A program made the translations under genes and the position numbers. A stretch of 64,000 nt of DNA. Origin: Paraspadella gotoi (lineage: Eukaryota > Chaetognatha). Positions 39,270-49,103 of the stretch are shown here, piece after piece. The DNA lies in the NCBI GenBank assembly GCA_051294375.1, contig CM119264.1:23444858-23508857 (forward strand). Reading direction: 5' to 3'. The notes beneath the pieces were generated by a model that ran no database searches, was not told the DNA's origin, and saw only the letters and a list, made by a program, of their open reading frames with translations. Each line of letters opens with the position of its first letter. Within the stretch, counting starts at the first letter, position 1.

Positions 39270-39665
39270 TTGGCGTCATTAATGACTAATGGGGGCGAAG
39301 AGAGAGCGAGAGAATGAGAGAGAGAAAGAGAGAGAGAGTGGCGAACGTCGACAACAATTTTTTTTTTTTTTTCAAATAATCGCTATTTCATTTTGGCCTC
39401 TTTCTTTCTTATTTTTTTTCTTTTTTTTTCGTTAGTTCCTTAATTCGTTTTGTTTCCTTTTTTTTGTTTCTTTATTTCTTAATTTCTTTATTTTTCTATT
39501 GCTATTTTTATATTTTTCTATTTCTTTGGAATATGTTGAGTAGAGAAGTAGAGAAGGGAAGAAAATAGACGACGTTTTTGTGGAAGCGCGGAAAAGAAAG
39601 AACAACAACACGACGACGACGACGACGACGACGAAGCGAAGGCGAAACGTCGAAAAGTTGAAAAA

Positions 39666-39704
39666 TGACGTCATTATGGTGGCGCTGGAGCGAAAGCCGG
39701 AAGC
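39666..39704. promoter_or_regulatory. CRE plus ETS motif pair in a CpG-rich patch
   Basis: A full palindromic CRE (TGACGTCA, 39666-39673) and an ETS core (CCGGAAGC, 39697-39704) lie 23 bases apart, followed by a GCG repeat. An ATG between them opens an Ala-rich 31-codon frame ending near 39765. Confidence 0.35.
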
Positions 39705-39902
39705 GAGGGCGGCGGCAGCGGCGTCGGCGGCGGCGGCGGCGCTAGCGGCTTGTTTAGACTCTTGATTCAATCTGAATATAATGGCCAATCTTGGTGATTC
39801 AGGGGTGAACACAAAAAAGAGGCGGAGGTAGAAAAGCGAGGAATTCTAATCTCGCGAGAATTTTGAGAATAGGGGTAGGTATGAGTTGACTCTCTCTCTC
39901 TC

Positions 39903-40088
39903 NNNNNNNNNNNNNNNNNNNNNNNNNNNNNNNNNNNNNNNNNNNNNNNNNNNNNNNNNNNNNNNNNNNNNNNNNNNNNNNNNNNNNNNNNNNNNNNNNN
40001 NNNNNNNNNNNNNNNNNNNNNNNNNNNNNNNNNNNNNNNNNNNNNNNNNNNNNNNNNNNNNNNNNNNNNNNNNNNNNNNNNNNNNNNN
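39903..40088. other. assembly gap, 186 N
   Basis: (CT)n on both sides. Confidence 1.
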
Positions 40089-41244
40089 TCTCTCTCTCTC
40101 TCTCAACTCGATGACAAATTAATTTTTTTCTCGAGTGGTTATGAATCCCGAGGTCAAGTGACGCCGGCACGAAGCCCCCTCGTTTGCACCGCGTCCGACG
40201 CGCCGTCTCTAAAAAGACGCCGCCTTCGCCTTCGTCGCAACAAAGACGATAACAGCGCCACCACTTTTTTGGGCGCCACTCTCGCAACAAAGACGAGGTG
40301 ACATGAGCGTCACCCGACGGGCGATTTTATAAGAAAAAATTTAAAAATAATAATATCATTTGAAATTTTACTTATCAGTGATTTTTGTGTGTGCAATATG
40401 TGTTTCTTCTTATGAGGGATGCTTTACCGTTATTACGTGAATAAGTCGTGTTTATGAATTTTGTATATATTTAGTTTTTTTGTTTTTATGTGCCATTTTA
40501 AAATTTTACTAAGACATATTGAGCAGAAACATGAAAAAGATAGAGAAGAAAAAGAAATTGACAAAGTCAAAGAAAATACAAAAATTTAGAATATCACAAC
40601 GGGGAAAACTAATAGCATAAAAATAAATATCATAAAAAGTAATAGAATGCAAAACAAAGAATCATGAAAAGTAGAAAAGAATGAGTAAGATTCACAAATC
40701 TCCCGCATGTCTCACCGCCCGCCGATTCGAGTCACATCTCCTATCGTCAGGCCTTCATAAAAATTCTCACAACTCTATTCCATTGACGAGGAGAGATCAT
40801 CCTTTTCCTTCTCCTCCTCCTCCTCCTCTTCCTCTTCCTCATCCCGCTCATCAACGTCTAAAAACCTTGGAAACCTTTTTTCCCCCTTATTCCCTTTTCT
40901 TTCCTTTTATCTCCTTTTATCTCTTTATTTTCTTTTCTTTCCTTTCATCCTCTCTTTTTACGTCGCGTAACCTTTGTCCCTCCGCCCTGACTTTGGCCCC
41001 ACACGAGGTTGGCCGATTCGGTTTTAAAAAGGAAGGATTTTCTTTACCCCAATTATGGGACTCTGTCTTCTGTCTGTTTTTATTCTTCTTTTTCTCTGTC
41101 TTATAGTTTCTCTCTCCCTCTCTCTCTATCAGGATCTCTGTCTCCCTCATTCACTCCGGCCTTTCTCTTATACAATCTTTTTGAATATTCCGTTATCTTC
41201 CACCCCATTGCCCCTTTAACCTTCCAAGTTTCCCCCTCATCCCT
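40089..41244. other. intergenic stretch
   Basis: A CpG-rich patch at 40140-40315 contains two copies of TCGCAACAAAGACGA and a GGTGAC...GTCACC inverted repeat; then AT-rich and pyrimidine-rich DNA. No gene recognised. Confidence 0.5.
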
Positions 41245-41610
41245 NNNNNNNNNNNNNNNNNNNNNNNNNNNNNNNNNNNNNNNNNNNNNNNNNNNNNNNN
41301 NNNNNNNNNNNNNNNNNNNNNNNNNNNNNNNNNNNNNNNNNNNNNNNNNNNNNNNNNNNNNNNNNNNNNNNNNNNNNNNNNNNNNNNNNNNNNNNNNNNN
41401 NNNNNNNNNNNNNNNNNNNNNNNNNNNNNNNNNNNNNNNNNNNNNNNNNNNNNNNNNNNNNNNNNNNNNNNNNNNNNNNNNNNNNNNNNNNNNNNNNNNN
41501 NNNNNNNNNNNNNNNNNNNNNNNNNNNNNNNNNNNNNNNNNNNNNNNNNNNNNNNNNNNNNNNNNNNNNNNNNNNNNNNNNNNNNNNNNNNNNNNNNNNN
41601 NNNNNNNNNN
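41245..41610. other. assembly gap, 366 N
   Basis: Pyrimidine-rich left, AAAAGAGAGAG right. Confidence 1.
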
Positions 41611-41867
41611 AAAAGAGAGAGATTTGTCCTCCCCCAGTCATTGTTACGCTCTGCCCCTCTCTCTCTTTCTCTCGTCTCTGCTCTCTCTCTCTTCTCTCTC
41701 TCTCTCTCTGATCTTCGATGCATTTGCATATATCGTTTATCTATTACTGAACTCTTCTTTCATTCTTCTCTCCACTTTTTTTTTTATTTCCAGCGACGGG
41801 AAGTTTAAAGGGGGGGAAGTGGGGGGAGTGGTGAGAGAAAGAGAGGACGGCCTTTTGTTTACCCACG

Positions 41868-41869
41868 TC

Positions 41870-41900
<31 letters not shown>

Positions 41901-41994
41901 GGTCTTCTGGGGATTTTTTTGGAAGTCGATCCAGGCTTTTGTTTCTGTTTGCGAGTGTGTGACTCTTCGTCGTCGTCGTCGTCGTCGTCGTCGT
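41868..41994 (+). repeat. two (CGT)n tracts
   Basis: At about 41868-41900 and 41967-41994. A strong acceptor (TTTTATTTCCAG) ends at 41792, followed by a frame that runs into these tracts; not called as a gene. Confidence 0.9.
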
Positions 41995-42039
41995 TGTCTT
42001 ACGTCGCCGACGTGGATATTAATTTAATTCTATTTTTAA

Positions 42040-42755
42040 AGCCATCAAAAAGTCAAACGGCAGCGGGTCGAAGGGTTGCAAAGCCGGGCGGCGAAGTTGA
42101 GCGGCGAATTCTAAGGGCGAAATTTCTGTTTGTCTTTATTTATAAGCGTGATTAAATTATTTGTAACTCAACGAATCGAATTTCTACGGTAGAAGATCGA
42201 ATAATTGTCATGAACATCCTACCATTTGACTTCATTTTGCCACACTTACTGCTTTATAAAATTCCTGATTTAAAAAAAATTAGATGAGTGTAAAAATATA
42301 AAATAAAATTAGATTACTGATTTAAATTAGATATAGTGAAAAAATAAAATGAACATCTTTAATAACATGTAAAGTTTCTTTTCATATTTAAACCATTTGT
42401 TTTTTAACGTTCAACTGACTAATCAATTTACCTAAATCTTTAATTTTCAACATTCAACCTTGATTTTCAACTTTCAAAACAATCTTCGGTTAAAAAAGAA
42501 TTTGGGTGGAAAAAAAATGAGAAGATTCAGAAAAGACGTTTCTCTCAGCGAGCCTTTCTCTCTCCCTCTTATTAAGTAAGACAAAGCACAGATTCTTAAT
42601 TGTTTTAATCATTTTTATTACTTGACTTTCTTGATGGTTATCGCTTTGAATAATTGGATAGGAAGGATTTCTGTAAAATTTTCTTTCTTTGTGTGTGTCA
42701 GGACTTTTTGTGTGTGTTCGTGAACTATCTCAATTTTTTTTGTGTTCTGTCTGTC
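42040..42755. other. AT-rich stretch
   Basis: No gene seen. Confidence 0.6.
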
Positions 42756-42756
42756 C

Positions 42757-42825
<69 letters not shown>

Positions 42826-43296
42826 GATTTTTGCTTGACAGTTCCTTTCCACATCTCTATCAGCTTTCTTAAATCCCGCTTTTTTCTTTATTCCTTTTCT
42901 TTCCTTTGATCGATATATCAATCGAGTCTCCATCTATTGTACTTTTTGTGAGAATTTTTAACTCCAGGCTTCCTTATTTCAATAATGCAACAATTTTAAA
43001 ATAAGCGCTGACAAACGATACCAAGACGTCAAGAACAGCTTTTTATTTGTTCTCTGTATCGTTTAATGTATTAATCGGGCGTCCAGCTGCGAGAGTCACA
43101 AAGAATATTCTGTCCTCACCCTAGATGCTTCACCCTCTTCATCACTCGTCACCAATCAAACCCCAATCACCACCCACTCATCACTTCATCCACTTTGCAA
43201 TCACCACCCGGGTGATTATAACCCCTGCGATATAACACATTATTTTCTCTAATACAAACAAGCAACGCGGGCGTTTTTTTCTCTATCGTCGTTTTC

Positions 43297-43306
43297 NNNN
43301 NNNNNN
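43297..43306. other. assembly gap, 10 N
   Basis: Replaces a (CGT)-rich stretch present in copy B. Confidence 1.
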
Positions 43307-43774
43307 ACGACGTAACTCAAGGACAATTTACTTCATAAATATTTTGGAAAGTGGTCGGACGGGGACGAGAGACAAAAGACTCCATTCTTTTTTTATATTC
43401 GACAAAATTTTCGAAACGAGAGCAGGCATGGCAAGATGAAATAGAGAAAAATTAAAGCACGAGAGCAGAGAGAGAGACGAGACGAAAGAGAGAGCAGGGC
43501 GAGAGAGCAGAGAGAGAGAGAGAGAGAGACAGAGAGAGAGAGAGAAGTATGAGAGAGAGAGAGAGTTTTCTCATTGTGAAATTTAATAAAGGAGGGTGTC
43601 CGTTCAAAGGGGCCGCCTCAGAAAAGAGCTCGGATCGTGCTGGCGGTCGCTACATTAGTAATCTTTTCGAGTTGAGCAAGTATCGAGCTCATTAGCGAGT
43701 TGTGAAAAAACAATCGCTTTTGTTTTTTTGTTTTGCTTGACACAAACAAGAGAGAGAAGAGAGAGAGAGAGAGC

Positions 43775-43808
<34 letters not shown>

Positions 43809-44247
43809 AGGAGAGAAGAGAGAGAGGAGAGTGCAGAGAGAAGACGAGAGGAAGGAGAGAGAATATGAAACTTTTATAATTTTTTCCCTTTCTTTGGTGA
43901 TAATATTGTGATTTTTCTTTCAAGTAATGAGGCTCTCAAGAGCTCAGGGAAAGTGAAGAAGAAACCTGAAAAATTATTGTCAAAAACTTTTTTGAAAAAG
44001 GGTACGTAGAGAGAGAGAGAAGAAGAGAGAGAGCAGAGAAGAGAGAGAGAGAGAAGAGAAGGAAGATGAAGAGATGGAGAGAGAGAGAGCAGAGAATCAG
44101 TCACATTTAAAGCCTGATCGCGTCATTTTTCACGTCTTTTTCAAGGGAGGTTTAAAAAGGAACTTAACGGTCGCCCCATTAAGAATGCATTGAAGCCTGG
44201 GCCCCGCAATTCTTTGTGAACCCTTTCCTCTTTTTCTTTCCCGCGAG

Positions 44248-44419
44248 CGACACAGACGGTGATGGTTATTCCGACGGTGATTTATCAGCGGCCTACAGTA
44301 AAATGATGACCGAGGTTAATGTTTTATCAGAAGCGTCTAACGAGTTTATGATAATTTTTCGGTTTAACGGAACGAGCGAACCAAAACTAGTTCTGATACA
44401 AAAACTCAAGAATGTTTAA
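44248..44419 (+). CDS. candidate 3'-terminal exon with an EF-hand-like loop
   Basis: After a pyrimidine tract ending CCCGCGAG, an open frame reads DTDGDGYSDGDL, which fits a calcium-binding D-x-D-G-D-G loop (as in EF hands or thrombospondin type 3 repeats). It continues SAAYSKMMTEVNVLSEASNE... and ends KLKNV then TAA 44417-44419; AATAAA follows at 44531-44536. The loop lacks the usual Glu at position 12 and no helical EF-hand partner is seen, so the family is not assigned. Upstream exons not found. Confidence 0.35.
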
Positions 44420-44473
44420 TTAAATTGTCTTTCTTTTCATATTTTCTCTGTGTTCCTTTTTCAAGTTTTATCG

Positions 44474-44695
44474 TTAAAACCTGGCGCAACGAAATGTTTT
44501 TCTTTTTTCTTGCCGGCAAAGATTAGTAGAAATAAAAACAAAAGGATCAAAGGGAATCGCACATAAATAAACCAAACGGACGCGAACGAAGCACCTCCCA
44601 GGAGCGAGCGCCTTTGCCAAAGCCTCGCTCCCTGCCACTCGTCGAAGCAACAATTCCGGCACGCGCCACTTTGCCTTCAATCCAAAATTATGCAC
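44474..44695 (-). CDS. unrecognised 73-residue open frame
   Basis: ATG-started minus frame, beginning MHNFGLKAKWRVPELLLRRV, with fairly GC-rich third positions in its first half. It overlaps the 3' region of the plus-strand candidate above, including its AATAAA. The equivalent of copy B is frame-shifted. No domain recognised. Confidence 0.15.
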   Translation of the reverse strand: MHNFGLKAKWRVPELLLRRVAGSEALAKALAPGRCFVRVRLVYLCAIPFDPFVFISTNLCRQEKRKTFRCARF

Positions 44696-45179
44696 CGATT
44701 GTATCTGACGTGTGTTGTGATGTCTTGCGTTCCAGACTTGATTTCTTGGCCAGCGAAATTCAAGTCTGAGATTAATATTCTTCTGAGTTTTATATAAATG
44801 CGTCGAGTTAATTTTTTTTTTTAATGGTTTTTGATTTTTTTTTCTTTTTTTTTTTTTTTTTTTGGAAATTTTATGTTTTCATTTTTTCATATCAAGTCCT
44901 CAGTCCCGTAAAGCTTCTTTTCCGCAAACCCGGGCCTGTGAACCCGAAGAACCTAGAAGAGATTTCAAGTTTCCCTTCCCCCAGCTCAAAGCCGGTGCAT
45001 CGCAGTTCCGTCGTCGTCTGTCGTCGTCGCTCGGCGATAGCGTCCCCTTGTTCTTCTGTTTTCCCCCGCCTTCCGCCAGCCCCCGGCGGCCGCCATCTAA
45101 CGGCGAGCGGCGATTTCTAGCGTTTTCCTCTCGATCGCAAAAGACAAACAAAAGTCAGTCGGCGACGCTGCGGGAGAGA

Positions 45180-45204
45180 NNNNNNNNNNNNNNNNNNNNN
45201 NNNN
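45180..45204. other. assembly gap, 25 N placeholder
   Basis: Marks the right end of duplicated copy A. Confidence 1.
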
Positions 45205-45648
45205 TCATGGTTAAATTAGCTACGAGAGTGAAAAAAAAATAATATAAGATACTACTTTGGTGCAGAGTGAAAATCCTTTAAACATTTATTTTATAGAAAC
45301 ATTATATGAATAACAATTATTAAGCCGTATGGGTTATCCTGTATTTATACAACACAAAAATATAAAAAATACCATTGTAGTACTCCCACATTTTTCTGTT
45401 TCTTCGCAAAAAGTAAAAGCAGGATGACTACTAAATTTACTAACACTTAGCATAACAACTTTACTGATCTCATCCTTACACCGTAAAGAAATACTTTACA
45501 AGGCAATATACTAAATGCATCAATCCGCCATGTTTTTAATTTCCTCAATGCTAATAACTAAAAATAGAAGGGGAAAGAAATAGCGAAAAAAAAAGAAGAA
45601 ACAAGTCTCTCACCTTTTCCTCCTTTTGTCTTTTCATTCATTTTCAAG

Positions 45649-45847
45649 TGCGCTTCGGCCCGCGTTTGAAGAGACGTCGAATCTCGGCCGTCCCGAAACG
45701 ACCCTTTTATCATTCGATGCCCTGGTCTATTCCGAATTTAATTTCCTCCGTCACGCTAGGATCCTCGCCCTTCGCCCACACCGCCTCCCGGCTAACGCAG
45801 CATCCAGACTGGGTTACTCATTTGGCGAGAAGAGCTTCGCGTTCTGA
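45649..45847 (+). CDS. candidate 3'-terminal exon, 65 codons
   Basis: The acceptor TCATTCATTTTCAAG (AG 45647-45648) precedes an open frame reading ALRPAFEETSNLGRPETTLL... to FGEKSFAF and TGA 45845-45847. Third positions are GC-rich in AT-rich surroundings. ATTAAA, a variant polyadenylation signal, follows at 45855-45860. It would converge tail-to-tail with the minus-strand model ending at 46096. Product unknown. Confidence 0.3.
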
Positions 45848-46095
45848 TCCACAAATTAAATAGTCATATATACTATAACTGACAAGAAATATTTCTAGAC
45901 GACATAATAAGATGCGCCATTAAGATGACTACTGTTGATTGAATACAATATAACATGTACATTAATTATTAACAATATTTATAGTTAAAAATAAGTGTTA
46001 TGAAACACTAAGTACCTTTTCTTCGTAAAACAACGACCGAGTTTGCCCAAATCTAGTGACGGACAACTTTATATGAAGACACATACCAAGACACA

Positions 46096-46706
46096 TTACA
46101 GAGTCTCCCCTGCCGTTCCGCTTTCGGCTTCCCTTTGATCCATTCTCAACTTTCTTTGCTTCGGGTTTTTCCCTTCTTCATCTCTCTTCTTCTTTCCTAA
46201 CGAAGAATTCACCAGCAGAATCTGCATTGGACGGGAGGTATATCCTGTATCAAAACAATTATAATATTATAATTAGTTTTTAGTTACGTGTACCAAATTC
46301 TGAGGACAATTTAAGAAAAACTTAGAGAAGAAGAGAAAGACACAGGGAAAGAAGACTGGGCTCCTTACCTGGACAGATTTCTTCCCACGAGAATCTGGAG
46401 CTCTCCCGCTTCTTCTCCTTTTCAAGTCAATTCCGGACCACTAGAAAGACGCGTTTTAAGGGGGAACCTGAGGGGCCTCTCACGGGCACCCACTCAAATC
46501 CTTTTCTGAAAGTTAAAAGAAAAAAATAAGGTTCAATAACTTAAATTATATCCTTATATGGAATTTCACACTTAGAAAACCCGTAGTTACTATAACCTAT
46601 AGAAAAAGTTGCTATATAAAATTAATCTTAAGAATAACCTACAACACTCATAAAAAACTTACGTAAATCTTGCAGCTCCACTAATGTTAACATGCGATGA
46701 AGTCAT
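46096..46706 (-). CDS. unidentified three-exon gene model with one in-frame TGA
   Basis: Exons are complement(46663..46706), complement(46369..46505) and complement(46096..46244). Donors are TTTAC|GTAAGT and TCCAG|GTAAGG; the acceptor of exon 2 is a long T-rich tract ending TTTCAG. Phases 2 and 1 agree across both introns. The product starts MTSSHVNISGAARFTKGFEW, continues VPVRGPSGSPLKRVFLVVRN, meets TGA at 46427-46429, then reopens as LEKEKKRESSRFSWEEICPG and runs 48 more codons to TAA 46096-46098. The open frame on both sides and the matching phases suggest an assembly error at the TGA, a pseudogene, or a real 40-residue product with a long 3' UTR. The family is not recognised. Confidence 0.35.
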
Positions 46707-46814
46707 CTATTGAGTTTTGCCCATACACTAATTTTGTAAGATACTTAGGATAACAAAGCCTCCGCTATTTTTATTCCACCCATCTACCCTGTTTACCATC
46801 GAGGAACTTAATAT

Positions 46815-48100
46815 CCTGTGAGAATCGTGCGGAGGTTTCCTCAAAATCCCGCATTAGTCCTAAACGACCTGGCCCCGATGCCCACTCTGTCCCGTCCTTC
46901 ATCCTGGCCGATTCGGGATTCTTCCTGGGTCTACTCAGAACCCGCAGCATCCCAGGTAGCTGCTAACGCGGCTCCGTCGACGCTTAGTACGTCATTCCGA
47001 CCCCGTGACGGGTCGGTGTGTGTGTGCGGGGCCGACAATTTGTAAAGAAGTCGACTTTCTGGGTTTGTCGGAATCCGCGACTCGGGACTTCTTGTTCGAA
47101 CAACTTAGCGTCAGAATTGCCGCTCAGGAGAATCTTGACTTGTCCCGATTCCGAGATCGTAAAACTTAAATATACCTACAGCCCACTAATGTCGATCTTT
47201 GCACTCTTGGCTCTGGACCTTAAGAGGGACTCTGTCTCGTGCCAATATCAATCATACGAAAAGAATTTTCGAATCTCTTTATTCTTCTCTCAGATTCTTA
47301 CGCGACCTTTTCTCTTTAGCCGAGTCTTACGCACTCTACAGAAGACAAATGGTAAAAAAAAAAAGAGAGAGAGCCGAGAGAGAGGGAGAGAGGAATGAGC
47401 AGAAAGGCAAAAAGACGATTGAACTATGCCGCAGAGTGTTCGATCGCCTCCGAGAGCGAAATGTCACCGTAGTCTGTCCTCTTTGTCGCGGACTGTTATT
47501 CTCTCCTTTATTGTCGTTGGTCCATCGGGGGGGCCGGGGGAATTAAACTTAAGCTCTCGAAAACTACTATTCGCGCGGATTTCTGTGATTTTAAGGTGAA
47601 CCGAACCAGAAACCGTCAAGAGAGGAAAACAGCGCGAAAAAAAAAAAAAAAACAAGTATTTTTAAAAATTCATGATCGCGAAAATCTGGTAGCTCTCTTT
47701 TTTCTTTTTTTTGTTTTCTGGGTTTTCGACGCCTTCTCAGCGTTCTTCCCTACCTGTGAATTTTCTCTCAGTCATCCCCTTCGCTCCTACATCCTCACCC
47801 GCGCGACGATGTACAGGGTACGACAGTTCCACTAGTCGAACAGTTGCAATCTTCAGACTATTCATCGACTTCATTTCATCGGGACCATTTCATCAGGACA
47901 TTCATCGACATTTCAGATGGGGGATCCCTTCGAGTGGATTCAAGTTAAACGTCTCCTCTTCCGTCGAGAAAACCTCGAATGGAATGTCCGCAGCTCTCCT
48001 TGTTAGCGGGTCTGGTAACAGGTTTTTGTCTCGGATGGAGTTATTTTAGTGTCAAAGTGTACTAAATTCGCTCGAATTCTTTCGTACTGTTGATTCGTCA
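46815..48100. other. coding-like but unresolved stretch between duplicates
   Basis: Several frames of 70-126 codons with mixed composition overlap here (46818-47045, 47018-47398, 47711-48049). At 47917-48005 a TTTCAG acceptor is followed by MGDPFEWIQVKRLLFRRENL then a stop. 47415-47474 reads like the RVFDRL segment of Ty3/gypsy reverse transcriptase, but no YxDD box is present. Sequence quality looks poor, so frames are not reliable. Confidence 0.25.
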
Positions 48101-48990
48101 CGTTCGCAGTTGCTCCTGTGGATTCTGAACAACAATTGAATTTTATTTTCTTCAGGCAGGAAGGCGATCATAATAATATATATTACGTTGTCTTCGGATT
48201 ACGGCTCGCGGACACCGTCCATTGGAGAATGTCCTTATCTATTACATCCCTGCCAGTTCTGCACCCTCCATCTTCCTCTCCTTGCTGTCCCCTACTGGGC
48301 TGCCCCCCTCGAGAGACTTCCACCATACCTGAGCATCTCTCCGGGCATTAGTTCCCGTGTGCGTTGTTTAATTTTAAAAAATTTTCTTTATTCGAATTCC
48401 AGACATGAAGGATAAAAAGCAACCGAGCAGAGGATTCTGTTTCGAGATCTGCGTGCGTTCATTCCCATTCTCTTTCCTGTGTATCGCATCGTTTCATGTA
48501 TTCATACATTCCCTTATTTTTGCGATATTTTTATTCCGTCAGTTCTGGAATATTGAAGTTAATTCAATGACGGAGCGGTGATCAGCTTGCTGGGGTTTTC
48601 GAGACATACGTAATCAGTTTTCGATTGGATTTTTAAACCGGGCGGCGTAACTAGTGTTACTCACGCTCATTATAATTTCACTCGCTAGGTGGCTGGGGCA
48701 TTATGTTTCCATAGTCATATCTAACCCTCTTTTCTTTCCTTTTTCTCTCCCAGTTCAGACCTCATCCCATTTTTTAACTCCTGACTTTTAGTAATAAAAC
48801 ATGAGTTCAAACGGACTTTTTAAACATTCCTTGTTCTTCACGCTTCTAGTGTCGGATTTTTCAGATTTAATATACTCACTCGCTATTTTTTTTTGCTCAA
48901 TTATATTTTTGTCAACGCGTTTACCTTCTGCGTTTTCCGTTCGCTCCACTACAGTAGCCTGTCGCGGAGTCTTATTACCGGCGAATCCGC
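48100..48990 (+). repeat. inverted duplicate, left copy
   Basis: Its reverse complement matches about 55020-55660. Exact anchors: 48383-48402 pairs with 55500-55519, and 48779-48798 with 55172-55191. It lies immediately before copy B. Confidence 0.85.
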
Positions 48991-49072
48991 GTGTAAATAT
49001 GATCGATTCTCTTCTCTTCCTGGCTCCCTTCTTCTCCGTTCTTCTCGTCCTCGTCTTCTCCCCTTCCCTCTG

Positions 49073-49079
<7 letters not shown>

Positions 49080-49103
<24 letters not shown>

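Larger units (their letters stand above)
42757..45179 (+). repeat. duplicated segment, copy A
   Basis: Starts in a (CT)n tract and ends at a 25-N gap. It matches 49080-51885 in the same orientation. Shared anchors are CTTGACAGTTCCTTTCCACA (42834 and 49162), GATCGATATATCAATCGAGT (42908 and 49256) and ACACAGACGGTGATGGTTAT (44250 and 50809). The copies differ mainly by scattered 1-3 base indels. Confidence 0.9.

Noticed and set aside
46427-46429. Selenocysteine codon
   Set aside because: No SECIS element could be recognised in the available 3' region, the context is unlike known selenoproteins, and local sequence quality is doubtful.
47018-47398. 126-residue open frame
   Set aside because: A second frame over the same bases looks equally protein-like, the end runs into A-rich and GA repeats, and the region is indel-prone.
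47415-47474. Reverse-transcriptase fragment (RVFDRLRERNVTV)
   Set aside because: It resembles the segment after the catalytic box of Ty3/gypsy RT, but no YxDD motif or continuing homology is visible in any frame, and the match is short.
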